A stretch of 64,000 nt of DNA from Minwuia thermotolerans (GCF_002924445.1 NZ_PIGG01000031.1:474702-538701), one strand, 5' to 3'. Positions 41,192-51,690 are shown, numbered from the stretch's first letter. Notes: generated by a model from the letters alone, not told the origin. A program made the numbers and translations.

Positions 41192-42400
41192 TCAGGCGCT
41201 TCGTCCGGCGGCGCACTCGACCCGTTCCGGCGGCAGAATGATGGCGGCCCGCGTGCCGCTGCCCAGGGCGCTCTCGATCTCCAGCCGCCCGCCATGGGCT
41301 TCGACGAGCGCCTTGACGATGGGCAGGCCGAGGCCCGTGCCCTCCTCGTTCAGATAGAGTTCTTCTTCCACCTGGCCGAAGGGCTCCAGCACCGTATCCA
41401 TCTTGTCTTCGGGAATGCCGATGCCGGTGTCGGTGACGCTGAAACCGGGCTGCGGTCCCTCCGCCTCGAACGCCAGCGTGACACGCCCGCCTGCGGGCGT
41501 GAACTTCAGCGCGTTCGAGAGCAGGTTGAGGATCATCTGCCGCACCGCCCGTACGTCGACGATCAGCGCAGAGACGTTGCCCCGATCCACCTGCAGGTCG
41601 ATGCGCGCCTCCTCGAAGCGCTGGCGCATCAGCCGCGCCGTCTGGTCGATCAGGTCGTTCACGGCGACCGGCTCGGGTTGGAAATTCATCCGTCCGGCCT
41701 CGATCTTCGAAAGGTCCAGAATGTCGTTGATCAGGTTCAGCAGATGCTGGCCGCTCTGCCCGATGTCGGCCACATAGCCGCGATAACGGGCATTGCCGAT
41801 CGGCCCCATCACCCCGTGCAGCATCAGTTCCGAAAATCCGATGATGGCGTTCAGGGGCGTGCGCAATTCATGGCTCATGTGCGCCAGGAACTGGCTCTTG
41901 GCCGCGTTGGCGCGCTCGGCCTGCTCCTTGGCCAGGCGCATCTTGTGTTCGCTCTCCCGCAGACGCCTCTCGGTCGAGAACTGTGCGTGGGCATAGCGGA
42001 GGGAGCGCGCGATCAGGCGCGCGGACAGGTCGGGCTTCTCCAGATAGTCGGCCGCCCCGGCGGCCAGCGCCAGAGCTTCCGACTGCTCGTCGCCCGCCTC
42101 GGCCAGCAGGATGACCGGCAGGATCGGATAAGGACGCGACAGGGCCTCGATCAGGGCCGCACCCGATCCGCCGGAGATGTTCTGGTCCACCAGGGCAACA
42201 TCGAACTCGCCGCTTCCCAGCATGCGCTGCGCGTCTTCGGCATTGTCGATGTGGAACAGGTTGTACGTCCCGGCGGACCGCAGCATCCGCTTGACCACCA
42301 CGAAGTCCTCGTAGTCGTCATCCACCATCACCACGCGCAGCACGCGCTGTGACGCGACCTCCCTGGGCCGGAATGCCAGAATGTTGCGAGGTTCCTTCAC
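41192..42400 (-). CDS. hybrid histidine kinase with N-terminal receiver domain
   Basis: A 402-residue soluble two-component protein. The receiver domain covers about residues 20-140, with the acidic cluster DDD at 27-29 and phospho-acceptor Asp72 in ALVDQNISGG. A short coiled coil follows. The HisKA domain has His177 in MSHELRTPLNAIIGF, and the ATPase domain has the N box NLLSNALKF, G1 DTGIGIP and G2 GTGLGLPIVKALVEAHGG. There is no membrane segment, so the receiver is probably its input. The start is GTG 42400 with GGAAGG upstream. A perfect 14-bp palindrome lies about 24 bases upstream of the start. No cognate regulator gene is adjacent. Confidence 0.93.
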   Translation of the reverse strand: MKEPRNILAFRPREVASQRVLRVVMVDDDYEDFVVVKRMLRSAGTYNLFHIDNAEDAQRMLGSGEFDVALVDQNISGGSGAALIEALSRPYPILPVILLAEAGDEQSEALALAAGAADYLEKPDLSARLIARSLRYAHAQFSTERRLRESEHKMRLAKEQAERANAAKSQFLAHMSHELRTPLNAIIGFSELMLHGVMGPIGNARYRGYVADIGQSGQHLLNLINDILDLSKIEAGRMNFQPEPVAVNDLIDQTARLMRQRFEEARIDLQVDRGNVSALIVDVRAVRQMILNLLSNALKFTPAGGRVTLAFEAEGPQPGFSVTDTGIGIPEDKMDTVLEPFGQVEEELYLNEEGTGLGLPIVKALVEAHGGRLEIESALGSGTRAAIILPPERVECAAGRSA

Positions 42401-42423
42401 CCTTGCCTTCCAGGATCGTTACC

Positions 42424-42437
42424 GTTGCCCGGGCAAC
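42424..42437. promoter_or_regulatory. perfect 14-bp palindrome upstream of the hybrid kinase gene
   Basis: GTTGCCCGGGCAAC is a perfect palindrome 24 bases before the GTG start. The place fits an operator overlapping the transcript start or leader. No loop is present, so it is more likely a protein site than an RNA hairpin. Confidence 0.35.
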
Positions 42438-42557
42438 ATCCGCTGAACTCTGAGGGGAGCGGTGCTTAGGATCAATCGCAACCCCGGCCCGGAAATGGCC
42501 AGGTAACTGTTAACCCTGAAAACCGTGACAGCCATCACGCGGCGGTTCCTGTCGCGA

Positions 42558-42986
42558 TCAGCGTGGTATGGCTTCCCGCGCAAGGCGGTCGGCGCGTTCG
42601 TTCTCGGCATGGCCTGAATGGCCCTTGACCCAGCGCCAGTCGATTTCATGGCGGCGGTTGAGATCGTCAAGCTGGCGCCAGAGTTCCTCGTTCAGCACAG
42701 GCTTCCTTGCCGCGGTTTTCCATCCTCTGGCTTTCCAGCCCGGCAGCCAGCGGGTAATTCCGTCCATCAGGTAGCGGCTGTCCGTGTGCAGTATGACGCG
42801 GCACGGCCGTTTCAACTGCGACAGCGCCTCGATGGCGGCGGTCATCTCCATACGGTTGTTGGTGGTCTGTGCCTCGCCGCCGCTCAGTTCCTTCTCGCGC
42901 TCGCCATAGCGCAGAACCGCGCCCCACCCGCCGGGCCCGGGATTGCCCGAGCAGGCACCGTCGGTCCAGATTTCCACCTGCCGCAT
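42558..42986 (-). CDS. rnhA: ribonuclease HI
   Basis: Removes RNA from RNA-DNA hybrids. The 142-residue protein has the four catalytic acidic residues: Asp in [14 protein letters not shown], Glu in [13 protein letters not shown], Asp in [10 protein letters not shown] and Asp in [10 protein letters not shown], plus WVKGHSGH. I choose ATG 42986, just one base after the thrB stop; a start at 43004 overlapping thrB is also possible. It is third in the order ispH-thrB-rnhA, which is common in alphaproteobacteria. Confidence 0.96.
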   Translation of the reverse strand: MRQVEIWTDGACSGNPGPGGWGAVLRYGEREKELSGGEAQTTNNRMEMTAAIEALSQLKRPCRVILHTDSRYLMDGITRWLPGWKARGWKTAARKPVLNEELWRQLDDLNRRHEIDWRWVKGHSGHAENERADRLAREAIPR

Positions 42987-42987
42987 T

Positions 42988-43953
42988 TCAGAAATCCAGC
43001 CCATAGGCGGCGGCTCCGCCGACGCCGCGGTGAAAATCCAGCTTGCGCCAGTACTCGAGCGGGTTCTTCGGGGTCACGAACGCGCCCTCCGGGTGGTTCA
43101 GCCAGTCGTAGAGCCGGGTCAGCAGGAACCGCATGGCCGCGCCGCGGGCCAGGACGGGCAAGGCGTCGAACTCCGGTCTCGAGAGCGGCCGGCGGGCCCG
43201 GTACGCCCCCAGCATCTGCCGCGCCTTGGTGATGTTGAACGCGCCATCGGGCTCGAAGCACCAGGCGTTCAGGCAGATGGCGAGGTCGTAGACCAGTATG
43301 TCGTTGCAGGCGAAGTAGAAGTCGATCACCCCGCTCAGGCGCTCGTCCAGGAAGAAGACGTTGTCGGGAAACAGATCGGCGTGAATGATGCCGCGGGGCA
43401 GATCGCGGGGCCACGCCGTCTCCAGCACATCCAGTTCGCGGGCGATCTCATCGGCCAGCCCGGACCGCACGTCGTCGGCGCCGGGCCCGCAACGCTCGGC
43501 CAGCGGCCGCCAGTCGCCGACGGACAGGTCGTTGGGCCGCTCAGGTCCGAAGTCGGCCGCGGCCAGATGCAGCGACGCCAGCGCGTCACCCACTGCCCAG
43601 GCATGGCGCGGCAACGGCTTGCGCGGCCAGCGGCCCTTCAGGAAGGAGACGATCGCAGCCGGCTTGGCGCGGATATCGCTCAGCACGCCGCCATCGCGGC
43701 GCCGGACGGGCACCGGGCAGGGAAAGCCGCGGTCCGACAGGTGGGAAAGCAGCGCGAGAAACCAGGGCAGATCGTCGGGCTTCACCCGCTTCTCGTAGAT
43801 GGTGAGGATGAACATGCCGGCATCGGTCTGCAGCAGGAAGTTGGAGTTCTCCACGCCTTCCGCGATTCCGGTGCAGGCGATGGCGCCGCCGATCTCGTAG
43901 TCGGCGAGGAGGGCGTCGAGTTCCCCGTCGCCGATCTCGGTATAGACCGCCAA
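42988..43953 (-). CDS. thrB: homoserine kinase, ThrB type
   Basis: Phosphorylates homoserine for threonine synthesis. The 321-residue protein belongs to the aminoglycoside-phosphotransferase-like ThrB family of alphaproteobacteria, not the GHMP kinase type of enterics. The kinase-like core has [13 protein letters not shown] with catalytic Asp and Asn, and [11 protein letters not shown] for metal binding. The start is TTG 43953, chosen because [18 protein letters not shown] is the normal family N-terminus. [12 protein letters not shown] and NAWCFEPDG are further family segments. It lies 11 bases downstream of ispH. Confidence 0.93.
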   Translation of the reverse strand: MAVYTEIGDGELDALLADYEIGGAIACTGIAEGVENSNFLLQTDAGMFILTIYEKRVKPDDLPWFLALLSHLSDRGFPCPVPVRRRDGGVLSDIRAKPAAIVSFLKGRWPRKPLPRHAWAVGDALASLHLAAADFGPERPNDLSVGDWRPLAERCGPGADDVRSGLADEIARELDVLETAWPRDLPRGIIHADLFPDNVFFLDERLSGVIDFYFACNDILVYDLAICLNAWCFEPDGAFNITKARQMLGAYRARRPLSRPEFDALPVLARGAAMRFLLTRLYDWLNHPEGAFVTPKNPLEYWRKLDFHRGVGGAAAYGLDF

Positions 43954-43964
43954 GTCCCTGCCGA

Positions 43965-44918
43965 TCAGTCGAGCAGGGCACGGGGCAGCCGGAAGACAAC
44001 CTCCTCGCGAACGCCGTCGACCTCCCGCACCTGCACGTCATAGCGGCTGCGGAAGGCCTCCAGAACCTCCTCCACCAGCACGTCGGGCGCTGAGGCGCCG
44101 GCCGTCAATCCGATCATGCCCGCGCCATCGACCAGGCTCCAGTCCAGCTCGTCGGCGCGCGGCACAAGGATGGCCTTCGGGCAGCCCGCCTTCTCGGCCA
44201 CTTCGACCAGCCGTTTGGAATTGGACGAATTCTGTGCGCCCACCACCAGGACCACGTCGCACCGGCTGGCGATCTCCTTCACGGCCGCCTGCCGGTTGGT
44301 AGTGGCGTAGCAGATGTCTTCCTTGTGCGGCCGGTGGATGGTGGGAAAACGCCGCACCAGCGTGTCCACGATCGCCGCCGTGTCGTCGACCGACAGGGTC
44401 GTCTGGGTGATGAAGGCCAGGTTCTCCGGGTCCGGCACCTCCAGCGCATCGGCCTGATCGGTGTTCTCGATCAAGGTGATGGCGCCGTCGGGAAGCTGGC
44501 CCATCGTGCCGATGACTTCCGGGTGGCCGGCATGGCCGATCATGACGATCTGGCGGCCGTTGCGGTAATGGCGCTCGGCTTCGACATGAACCTTGGAGAC
44601 AAGGGGGCAGGTCGCGTCCAGATAGAACTGTTCACGCCGCTGCGCCTCCTCGGGCACCCATTTCGGCACGCCATGGGCGGAGAACACCACCACGGCGTCC
44701 GATGGCACCTCGTCCAGTTCCTCGACGAACACGGCGCCGCGCTTTTCGAGGCCTTCGACCACGAAACGGTTGTGGACGATCTCGTGGCGCACGTAGACAG
44801 GCGCCCCGTACTTGTCGAGGGCCTTGTCGACAACCTGGATGGCCCGCTCGACCCCGGCGCAGAAGCCGCGGGGATTGGCCAGCAGGATCTCCTTGAATGC
44901 ACGCTCCGTCGCTGTCAC
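43965..44918 (-). CDS. ispH: 4-hydroxy-3-methylbut-2-enyl diphosphate reductase
   Basis: Last enzyme of the MEP isoprenoid pathway, making IPP and DMAPP with an iron-sulfur cluster. It has 317 residues. The three cluster cysteines are in [21 protein letters not shown] and the region containing [33 protein letters not shown] and VVFSAHGVP are active-site segments. The start is GTG 44918 with AAGGAG eight bases upstream. It heads the ispH-thrB-rnhA operon. Its upstream 171 bases are shared with the divergent lipoprotein gene. Confidence 0.96.
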   Translation of the reverse strand: MTATERAFKEILLANPRGFCAGVERAIQVVDKALDKYGAPVYVRHEIVHNRFVVEGLEKRGAVFVEELDEVPSDAVVVFSAHGVPKWVPEEAQRREQFYLDATCPLVSKVHVEAERHYRNGRQIVMIGHAGHPEVIGTMGQLPDGAITLIENTDQADALEVPDPENLAFITQTTLSVDDTAAIVDTLVRRFPTIHRPHKEDICYATTNRQAAVKEIASRCDVVLVVGAQNSSNSKRLVEVAEKAGCPKAILVPRADELDWSLVDGAGMIGLTAGASAPDVLVEEVLEAFRSRYDVQVREVDGVREEVVFRLPRALLD

Positions 44919-45089
44919 CGGCTACTCCTTCGCGGACAGGGCTTGCGGCTTGTGAACCACCGGCACCTCATCTACATTGCCGCCCCTCAGACGACAAGGT
45001 CGCGCCCCCGAATCGATGGTCAACCGACTGGAAGAATACGCTCCGTCCGGAAGCCATCCCGACGACGTCCAGAAACAAGTTCAGAGCAG

Positions 45090-45626
45090 ATGAAAGCAAG
45101 AAACGCATTGATTGTGGCCGCCATGCTTGGCGCCGGCGCCTTCGCGCTCTCCGGCTGCGGAGGGAGCAGCGCCGCAGCCGGGCCCTGCCCGAAGATCGGC
45201 GTTCTGCCGGATGCGGCCGATTATCCGGTACAGGACGCCAGCGGCAAGCTGCTGGCCCTGGCGCGCCTCAGCGTCAGCAATTCGGCCTGCATCTATGACA
45301 AGAGCCAGGCGTCTTCGACGGGCTTTTCCCACGTCGACTTTTCCATCGAGCTGACCGTCACCGCGGTGCGCGCGGAGGGTTCGCTGGTCGACGATATCGA
45401 CGTGCCGGTCGTGGTCGCGACCGTTTCCGGCGACGGCGTGCTGACCGCCCGCGACGACTACGAGATGAACGTCGAGATCGACGGCCGCACCGGCGAGAAG
45501 ACGCAGCGCCTGCATATCCGCATCCCCTATGCCGGCAACGGCTTCGCGTCCGATCACCGCGTGCTTGCCGCCTTCCGGCTGGACGAGCGGACCGTACAGT
45601 TCAACCGCAGCCGGCTGGGCCGCTGA
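45090..45626 (+). CDS. putative lipoprotein of unknown function
   Basis: A 178-residue protein with a lipoprotein signal (ALIVAAMLGAGAFALSGC) and lipobox LSGC, so the mature N-terminus is a lipid-modified Cys near residue 23. A Gly/Ser/Ala linker follows. The rest is beta-rich with a cysteine pair (PCPKIG, SACIYD) that may form a disulfide, and a repeated strand pattern (VDFSIELTVTAV, DYEMNVEIDG, QRLHIRIPY). I do not assign it to a named family. It is divergent from ispH and followed 16 bases later by a small basic gene. Confidence 0.75.
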   Translation: MKARNALIVAAMLGAGAFALSGCGGSSAAAGPCPKIGVLPDAADYPVQDASGKLLALARLSVSNSACIYDKSQASSTGFSHVDFSIELTVTAVRAEGSLVDDIDVPVVVATVSGDGVLTARDDYEMNVEIDGRTGEKTQRLHIRIPYAGNGFASDHRVLAAFRLDERTVQFNRSRLGR

Positions 45627-45642
45627 GCCGGAAGGCCGGGGA

Positions 45643-45789
45643 ATGCGCACGATGACGGAGCGGAAGCCCGACGCGAAGGAAGAAAAGGCGGCGCGACTGG
45701 CGCGGAAGCTGCGCGAGAATCTGAAGCGCCGCCGCCGGCCCGACGCGGGCGGCAAGCGCCGGGCGATCAAGAACGACGAGAAGCACTGA
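45643..45789 (+). CDS. small basic hypothetical protein
   Basis: A 48-residue protein, mostly one charged helix: EEKAARLARKLRENLKRRRRPD, followed by a short basic tail. GGCCGGGG precedes ATG 45643; an ATG three codons later is an alternative start. Similar short Arg/Lys/Glu helical proteins are often encoded before murA in alphaproteobacteria, from memory. Function is unknown. It might bind nucleic acid or ribosomes, which is inference from charge only. Confidence 0.6.
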   Translation: MRTMTERKPDAKEEKAARLARKLRENLKRRRRPDAGGKRRAIKNDEKH

Positions 45790-45897
45790 CCCGCCAGAAG
45801 TGGCCACATCGCCGCCACGTTGACGCGTCACGCTCGGATTTCTAACTAACCAGCGGTCCCGGGCGCGCCGGGGCCCGATTCGAGGTGTCGCGAATTC

Positions 45898-47163
45898 ATG
45901 GACAGCATTCTGATCCGCGGCGGCCTGCCGCTGCGGGGCACGATCGAGATCAGCGGCGCCAAGAACGCCGCGTTGCCGCTGATGGCCGCATGCCTGCTGA
46001 CGGACGAGCCGCTGCGCCTGTCGAACGTGCCGGCCCTGATGGACATCCGGACCATGGCCGAACTGCTGCGCTGTCTCGGCGTCGAGGCCGACGATCAGGG
46101 CGGCGGCGCGTGGACCCTGCACGTGGCCGACATCGCCGACACCACCGCGCCATATGACATCGTGCGGAAGATGCGCGCCAGCGTGCTGGTTCTCGGTCCG
46201 CTGCTGGCCCGGACCGGCAAGGCCGATGTCTCCCTGCCCGGAGGTTGCGCCATCGGCACGCGGCCGGTGAACATCCACATCGACGGGCTCATGGCGCTGG
46301 GCGCGGAGATCGAGATCGACGGCGGCTACATCCGGGCGAAGGCGCCAAAGGGCCTGACGGGCGCAGTCTACACGATGCCCCAGGTTTCCGTCGGCGCCAC
46401 CGAGAACCTGCTGATGGCGGCGGTGCTGGCCAGGGGAACGACCGTGCTGGAGAACGCCGCGCGCGAACCCGAGATTGCCGATCTGATCGATCTGCTGACG
46501 GCGATGGGCGCGCGGATCGAAGGCCGCGGCACCGACCGCCTGACCGTGTGCGGCGTCGACGCGCTCCACGGCGCCGACCACGCGGTCCTGCCCGACCGGA
46601 TCGAGACCGGCACCTACGCCGTCGCCGGCGCAATCACCGGCGGCGACCTGATGCTGAAGGGCGCCAATCACGAGATCGTCGAGGCGATCATGAAGCCGCT
46701 GCGCGAGTCCGGCGCGACCCTCGACTTCCTGGAAGACGGCATCCGCGTCCGCCGCGACGGCCAGGGCATTCTCGGCGTCGACGTCATGACCCAGCCCTAT
46801 CCGGGCTTTCCGACCGACATGCAGGCGCAGATCATGGCGCTGATGTCGATCAGTCACGGCGCGGCAATGATCACCGAGACGATCTTCGAGAACCGCTTCA
46901 TGCATGTCCCCGAGCTGGGACGGATGGGCGCGGACATCACCGTGCACGGCGCCTCGGCGCTGGTGCGGGGCGTGCGCCGTCTCCGCGGCGCTCCGGTCAT
47001 GGCGACAGACCTGCGCGCATCGGTCTCGCTGGTGCTGGCGGGCCTGGCCGCGGATGGCGAGACGCAGGTCAATCGCGTATATCATCTGGATCGGGGTTAC
47101 GAACGGCTCGAACAGAAGCTGGAGGCCTGCGGCGCCGATATCGAGCGCGTGAAGGGGCAATGA
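45898..47163 (+). CDS. murA: UDP-N-acetylglucosamine 1-carboxyvinyltransferase
   Basis: First committed enzyme of peptidoglycan synthesis; transfers enolpyruvate from PEP to UDP-GlcNAc. It has 421 residues. The N-terminal signature is [20 protein letters not shown]. The active-site Cys is residue 117 in [10 protein letters not shown], the residue that fosfomycin alkylates, so sensitivity to that antibiotic is expected at the target. The substrate-binding TDMQAQ segment and Arg-rich RGVRRLRG region are present. It begins a rightward cluster murA-DUF2948-hisG-hisD-UPF0262-phosphatase. Confidence 0.97.
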   Translation: MDSILIRGGLPLRGTIEISGAKNAALPLMAACLLTDEPLRLSNVPALMDIRTMAELLRCLGVEADDQGGGAWTLHVADIADTTAPYDIVRKMRASVLVLGPLLARTGKADVSLPGGCAIGTRPVNIHIDGLMALGAEIEIDGGYIRAKAPKGLTGAVYTMPQVSVGATENLLMAAVLARGTTVLENAAREPEIADLIDLLTAMGARIEGRGTDRLTVCGVDALHGADHAVLPDRIETGTYAVAGAITGGDLMLKGANHEIVEAIMKPLRESGATLDFLEDGIRVRRDGQGILGVDVMTQPYPGFPTDMQAQIMALMSISHGAAMITETIFENRFMHVPELGRMGADITVHGASALVRGVRRLRGAPVMATDLRASVSLVLAGLAADGETQVNRVYHLDRGYERLEQKLEACGADIERVKGQ

Positions 47164-47182
47164 GGGACACGGGTAGCGGACA

Positions 47183-47665
47183 ATGAGAATCAGGAGAACA
47201 AAGGCGGAGCAACCGCCCCGGCTGAAACTGCACGCGATCGATCCGGACGACCTGCGCGTCGTCGCGGCGGCGCTGGCCAGCGCCACGGTCAAGCGTGGCG
47301 ATATGGGACTGGACCGGACGGCGCGGCGCTTCGCCTTCGTGTGCAACCGCTTCCGCTGGGAAGACACCGAATTTCCCGGTGACCGCGGCGGCAGCCGCAT
47401 CCGCGCCGGCGTGCAGTTCAACGATGTCGAGAATGTCAGCGCGCTCGGCCTCGCCGACGCGGATCCCGAGACCGTGCTGGAACTGCTCAATATCGAGGCC
47501 GAGGTCACCGATCCGCCGGCCGCGGTGCTGGAACTCCAGTTCGCGGGCGGCGCGGCGCTGAAGCTGGACGCCGGGTGCATCGACGTGCTGGTGGACGATA
47601 TGGGCCGTGCTTGGTATACGCCCAACCGCCCGAGCCATGAGACGGAGAACGGCGACGGCGACTGA
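47183..47665 (+). CDS. DUF2948 family protein
   Basis: A 160-residue cytoplasmic protein of the alphaproteobacterial DUF2948 family. Characteristic parts are [58 protein letters not shown] and [26 protein letters not shown]. Its conserved place between murA and hisG is typical of the class. Function is unknown. It starts 19 bases after murA and is followed by hisG 13 bases later. Confidence 0.92.
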   Translation: MRIRRTKAEQPPRLKLHAIDPDDLRVVAAALASATVKRGDMGLDRTARRFAFVCNRFRWEDTEFPGDRGGSRIRAGVQFNDVENVSALGLADADPETVLELLNIEAEVTDPPAAVLELQFAGGAALKLDAGCIDVLVDDMGRAWYTPNRPSHETENGDGD

Positions 47666-47678
47666 TCAAGAGAACGCC

Positions 47679-48359
47679 ATGAACGCCGCCGCGCGCCAAG
47701 CAGAACCGATCGTTCTGGCCCTGCCGAAGGGCCGCATCCTGAAGGAGGCGATGCCGCTGGTGCGCGCCGCCGGCATAGAGCCGGAAGCGGCCTTCGACGA
47801 TCCCGACAGCCGCCAGCTTACCTTCCGCACCAATCACGACCACATCTCCATCATCCGCGTCCGCTCCTTCGACGTGGCGACCTTCGTCGCTTTCGGCGCC
47901 GCCCATCTCGGCGTCGCCGGCAACGATGTGCTGATGGAGTTCGACTATTCGGACATCTACGCGCCGCTCGACCTCGGCATCGGCTATTGCCGGATGGCGG
48001 TCGCCGAGCCGGCGGAGCTTTCGAAGACCGACGATCCCTCGCGCTGGTCCCATGTCCGTGTCGCGACCAAGTACCCGAACATCACCCAGCGCCATTTCGC
48101 CCGCCGCGGCGTCCAGGCCGAGTGCATCAAGCTGAACGGCGCCATGGAGCTGGCGCCCTCGCTGGGCCTGTGCCGCCGCATCGTCGATCTGGTTTCGACC
48201 GGCTCGACGCTGAAGGCCAACGGCCTGGTCGAGGTGGAGCAGATCGCCGACATCACGTCGCGGCTGATCGTAAACCGCACCGCGCTGAAGACGCGGCCGG
48301 CGGAGATCCACGGCTGGATCAACAGCTTCAGGAGCGCGGTCGATGCCAAGGCGGCTTGA
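47679..48359 (+). CDS. hisG: ATP phosphoribosyltransferase, short form
   Basis: First step of histidine synthesis, joining ATP and PRPP. The 226-residue protein is the short form, lacking the C-terminal histidine-binding regulatory domain of long HisG. Motifs are [15 protein letters not shown] and the PRPP-binding loop [14 protein letters not shown]. Short HisG works only in complex with the HisRS-like HisZ, which is not encoded in the window. The hisD start overlaps its end by 17 bases in another frame. Confidence 0.95.
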   Translation: MNAAARQAEPIVLALPKGRILKEAMPLVRAAGIEPEAAFDDPDSRQLTFRTNHDHISIIRVRSFDVATFVAFGAAHLGVAGNDVLMEFDYSDIYAPLDLGIGYCRMAVAEPAELSKTDDPSRWSHVRVATKYPNITQRHFARRGVQAECIKLNGAMELAPSLGLCRRIVDLVSTGSTLKANGLVEVEQIADITSRLIVNRTALKTRPAEIHGWINSFRSAVDAKAA

Positions 48360-49635
48360 CGGCGGCGCGGCGTCCTTCGAGTCGGATTTCCGCGCGTTGC
48401 TCGACGACAAGCGGGAAACCGCCGCCGATGTCGACGACACGGTGCGGGCGATCATCGCCGACGTGCGCACGCGCGGCGACCTGGCGCTGATCGACTACAC
48501 GGCGCGTTTCGACCGGGTGCAGTTCACCCCGAGCCGGTTCCGCATCGGCGCGGACGAGATCGAGGCCGCCAAAGCCGATTGCGAACCGGACACGCTGGCG
48601 GCGATGAAACTTGCGGCAACGCGTATCGCCGCCTTCCACGAGCGCCAGCTGCCCGCCGACGACCGTGTGGTCGACGCCGCCGGGGTGGAGCTCGGCGCGC
48701 GCTGGACCGCCATCGGAGCGGTCGGCCTCTACGTGCCGGGCGGCCTCGCCGCCTATCCCTCGTCGGTGCTGATGAACGCGGTCCCCGCGAAGGTGGCGGG
48801 CGTGGAGCGCATCGCCATGACCGTGCCGACGCCGGACGGCGTCATCAATCCGCTGGTGATTGCGGCGGCCGAGCATGCCGGCGTGACCGAGATCTACCGC
48901 CTGGGCGGCGCGCAGGCGATCGCGGCGCTGGCCTATGGCACCGAAACGATCGCAGCCGTGGACAAGATCGTCGGCCCCGGCAACGCCTATGTGGCCGCAG
49001 CCAAGCGCCAGGTCTTCGGCGCCGTCGGCATCGACATGATCGCCGGGCCATCCGAGATCCTGGTGGTTGCCGACGGCGAGAACGATCCGGCCTGGATCGC
49101 GGCCGACCTGCTGTCGCAATCCGAACACGACGAATCCGCCCAGGCCATCCTGATCACCGACGACAGGGCGTTCGCCGACGATGTCGCAGCGGCGGTCGAG
49201 CGCCATCTCGCGACCCTGCCCCGCGCCGCGATCGCACGGTCGAGCTGGGAGACTCATGGCGCCATCATCGTTCTCGATACGCTCGACGATGCGCCGGCGC
49301 TGGTCGACCGGATCGCGCCGGAACACCTGGAACTGGCGGTGAACGACCCGGAGGCGATGATGGCGCGCGTGCGGAACGCCGGCGCCATCTTCCTGGGCCG
49401 GCACACGCCGGAAGCCATCGGCGACTACGTGGCCGGGCCCAATCACGTGTTGCCGACCGCGCGCAGCGCCCGCTTCTCCTCCGGTCTCAACGTGCTGGAC
49501 TTCATGAAGCGGACCACCTTCGTGCGCTGCGACGCCGCCAGCCTGAGCGAAATCGGCCCGGCGGCGGCGACGCTGGCCGACGCCGAGGGGCTGCCGGCAC
49601 ACGCGCTCTCCGTCCGCATCCGCATGAACCGGTGA
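48343..49635 (+). CDS. hisD: histidinol dehydrogenase
   Basis: Oxidises histidinol to histidine in two NAD-dependent steps, using zinc. It has 430 residues, the usual length. The family signature region includes [19 protein letters not shown], the [13 protein letters not shown] and [15 protein letters not shown] segments, and zinc/catalytic residues in QSEHDESAQ and APEHLEL. The start overlaps hisG by 17 bases, so coupled translation is probable. UPF0262 follows seven bases after its stop. Confidence 0.96.
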   Translation: MPRRLDGGAASFESDFRALLDDKRETAADVDDTVRAIIADVRTRGDLALIDYTARFDRVQFTPSRFRIGADEIEAAKADCEPDTLAAMKLAATRIAAFHERQLPADDRVVDAAGVELGARWTAIGAVGLYVPGGLAAYPSSVLMNAVPAKVAGVERIAMTVPTPDGVINPLVIAAAEHAGVTEIYRLGGAQAIAALAYGTETIAAVDKIVGPGNAYVAAAKRQVFGAVGIDMIAGPSEILVVADGENDPAWIAADLLSQSEHDESAQAILITDDRAFADDVAAAVERHLATLPRAAIARSSWETHGAIIVLDTLDDAPALVDRIAPEHLELAVNDPEAMMARVRNAGAIFLGRHTPEAIGDYVAGPNHVLPTARSARFSSGLNVLDFMKRTTFVRCDAASLSEIGPAAATLADAEGLPAHALSVRIRMNR

Positions 49636-49642
49636 CGGAGAC

Positions 49643-50119
49643 ATGACGAGCGCAGACAGGATCTCGGCCATCACGCTCGACGAGAAGTCGATCAAGAGCT
49701 GGGGTCCGGACGTCGACCATGAACGCAAGGTGGCGATCTTCGACCTGATCGAGGAGAACAGCTTCGCGCCTCTGGGCGAGGAGTTTCACGGTCCCTTCGC
49801 GGTCCATCTGAAGATCGAGGACAACCGCCTGGCCATCGAGATCGCGGGCGAGGACGGCAAGGCCCAGGGCCGGGTGGTGCTGGCGCTGTCGCCCTTCCGG
49901 CGGATCGTCCGCGACTATTTCAAGATCTGCGAGAGCTATTTCGCGGCCATCAAGACGGCCACGCCCTCGCGTATCGAGTCGATCGACATGGGCCGCCGCG
50001 GCGTCCACAACGAGGGATCGGAACTGCTGCAGGAGCGGCTGAAGGACAAGATCGAGATCGACTTCGACACGGCGCGCCGGCTGTTCACGCTGATCTGCGT
50101 GCTGCACATCCGGACATAG
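49643..50119 (+). CDS. UPF0262 family protein
   Basis: A 158-residue uncharacterised alphaproteobacterial protein. The conserved start [35 protein letters not shown] and the middle [28 protein letters not shown] identify the family. It has no membrane segment. Its fixed place after hisD in this class suggests shared expression rather than a histidine role. It is followed nine bases later by a phosphatase-like gene. Confidence 0.94.
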   Translation: MTSADRISAITLDEKSIKSWGPDVDHERKVAIFDLIEENSFAPLGEEFHGPFAVHLKIEDNRLAIEIAGEDGKAQGRVVLALSPFRRIVRDYFKICESYFAAIKTATPSRIESIDMGRRGVHNEGSELLQERLKDKIEIDFDTARRLFTLICVLHIRT

Positions 50120-50128
50120 GGCGGGCCG

Positions 50129-50569
50129 TTGGAGGTACCCGGGGCCGTCCTCTTCGCCTGTACAGAGAACAGCGTGCGCTCTCCCATGGCCGAGGGCCTG
50201 CTGAAACAGCTCATGGGCCACCAGATCTACGTCGATTCCTGCGGCGTGCGCGCCAAGGAGGTCGACGGTTTCTCGATCGCGGTGATGGACGAACTGGGCA
50301 TCGACATCTCCGGCCACCGCGCCAAGAGCTTCGACGATCTGGAGGACACCTTCTTCGACGTCATCATCTCACTCTCGCCCGAGGCGCAGCACAAGGCGAT
50401 CGAGTTGACCCGAACAATGGCCTGCGACGTCGAATACTGGCCGACGCTGGACCCGAGCCTGATCGAGGGCAGCCGCGAAGCGCGTCTCGCTGCCTGGCGC
50501 CAGGTCCGCGATCAGCTTCGCAAGCGAATCATCGAGCGCTTCAGCCCCGGTCCCGCACCGCAGGTTTGA
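50129..50569 (+). CDS. low-molecular-weight protein-tyrosine-phosphatase family protein
   Basis: A 146-residue enzyme of the LMW-PTP/arsenate-reductase fold. The P-loop is FACTENSVRSPMAEG, a C-x5-R-S signature near residue 11. The general-acid Asp region near the C-terminus reads EYWPTLDPS, close to the DP pair of the family. The start is TTG 50129, since the conserved sequence begins immediately after it and no ATG precedes. In many relatives the next genes are infA and maf; here an Ldh-family oxidoreductase follows, so the usual cluster is broken. Protein phosphatase and arsenate reductase roles are both open. Confidence 0.87.
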   Translation: MEVPGAVLFACTENSVRSPMAEGLLKQLMGHQIYVDSCGVRAKEVDGFSIAVMDELGIDISGHRAKSFDDLEDTFFDVIISLSPEAQHKAIELTRTMACDVEYWPTLDPSLIEGSREARLAAWRQVRDQLRKRIIERFSPGPAPQV

Positions 50570-50618
50570 GCCCGCGGCATTTGCGGTTAAGCTCGCCGCA
50601 CCAGGGGAGGAAACCGGA

Positions 50619-51689
50619 ATGCCGACGATCGATGCGGATCGGCTGACCGCGTTCGTGGCCGCCATGGCCCGCGCAGGCGGGTCCGACGAACGCGAAGCAG
50701 GGCTGATCGCCACCAATCTTGTCGAGGCCAATCTGAAGGGCCACGACAGCCACGGCATCGGCATGATGCCGACATATGCCAACGCGCTGCAGTTCGGAAA
50801 GCTGACCGCGAACCAGCACGTCTCGGTGGTGCGCGACGACGGTTCGATCCTGCTGCTGGATGGCAATGCCGGTTATGGCCAGGTCATCGGCGGCGAGGCC
50901 ATGGCGATGGCCATCGCCCGGGCGCGTGACACCGGCCTGTGTCTGATGAGCCTGCGCAACACCCACCATCTGGGCCGGATCGGCGCCTGGGGCGAACTGG
51001 CCGCCGACGCCGGCCTGATCTCCATTCACTGGGTCAACGGCATCACGCGAATGCCGCTGGTGGCGCCCTGGGGCGGCTCCGACGCCCGCTACACCACCAA
51101 CCCCTATTGCACCGCGATCCCCGAGACGCCCGATCACCCGCGCATCGTCTTCGACATGGCGACGACCAAGGTGGCCATGGGCAAGGTCCGCGTCGCCCAC
51201 AACAAGGGCGAGCAGATGCCGCCCGACTGCCTGATCGACCGCCGTGGCGAGATGACCACCGATCCGGGCGTGATGTTCGAGGAGCCGACCGGCGCACTGA
51301 TGTCTGTGGGTCAGCACAAGGGCTACGGCCTGGCGCTGATCTGCGAGGTTCTGGCCGGCGCGCTCTCCGGCGGCGGCGCCTTCCTGCCGGACCGCTCGGA
51401 CGGGCACTCGATCATCAACAACATGCTGACCATCGTCGTCGACCCGGCGCGGCTGGGCGAGCGCGGCGCCTTCCTTACCGAGATCGACGCCTTCATCCGC
51501 TACGTGAAGGCTTCGCCGGCCGCCGCATGGGCAGATGAGGTGATGGTGCCGGGCGATCCGGAACGCAAGTCGGAAGCGAAACGCCGCGCCGGCGGCATCC
51601 CCGTCGACGAGACGACCTGGGAAGAGATGATTGCCGCCGCGGTCCAGCTCGGCATGACCGAGGCGCAGGCGCGTGCCTATGAGGCCTGA
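50619..51689 (+). CDS. Ldh family oxidoreductase (malate/L-lactate dehydrogenase type)
   Basis: NAD(P)-dependent 2-hydroxyacid dehydrogenase of the YbiC/YlbC/ComC family, distinct in fold from classical lactate dehydrogenase. The 356-residue protein has the catalytic region KGHDSHGIGMMP, the cofactor-binding NTHHLGRIGAWGELAA and PVAPWGGS-like LVAPWGGSDARYTTNP, and GQHKGYGLALICEVLAGALSGG. CAGGGGAGGAAA precedes the ATG. It stands alone after the his cluster. Oxidation of malate, lactate, ureidoglycolate or sulfolactate is possible. Confidence 0.92.
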   Translation: MPTIDADRLTAFVAAMARAGGSDEREAGLIATNLVEANLKGHDSHGIGMMPTYANALQFGKLTANQHVSVVRDDGSILLLDGNAGYGQVIGGEAMAMAIARARDTGLCLMSLRNTHHLGRIGAWGELAADAGLISIHWVNGITRMPLVAPWGGSDARYTTNPYCTAIPETPDHPRIVFDMATTKVAMGKVRVAHNKGEQMPPDCLIDRRGEMTTDPGVMFEEPTGALMSVGQHKGYGLALICEVLAGALSGGGAFLPDRSDGHSIINNMLTIVVDPARLGERGAFLTEIDAFIRYVKASPAAAWADEVMVPGDPERKSEAKRRAGGIPVDETTWEEMIAAAVQLGMTEAQARAYEA

Positions 51690-51690
51690 A

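Noticed and set aside
45601..47625. 674-codon minus-strand frame opposite murA and DUF2948
   Set aside because: murA on the plus strand is unambiguous; the antisense frame is a composition effect.
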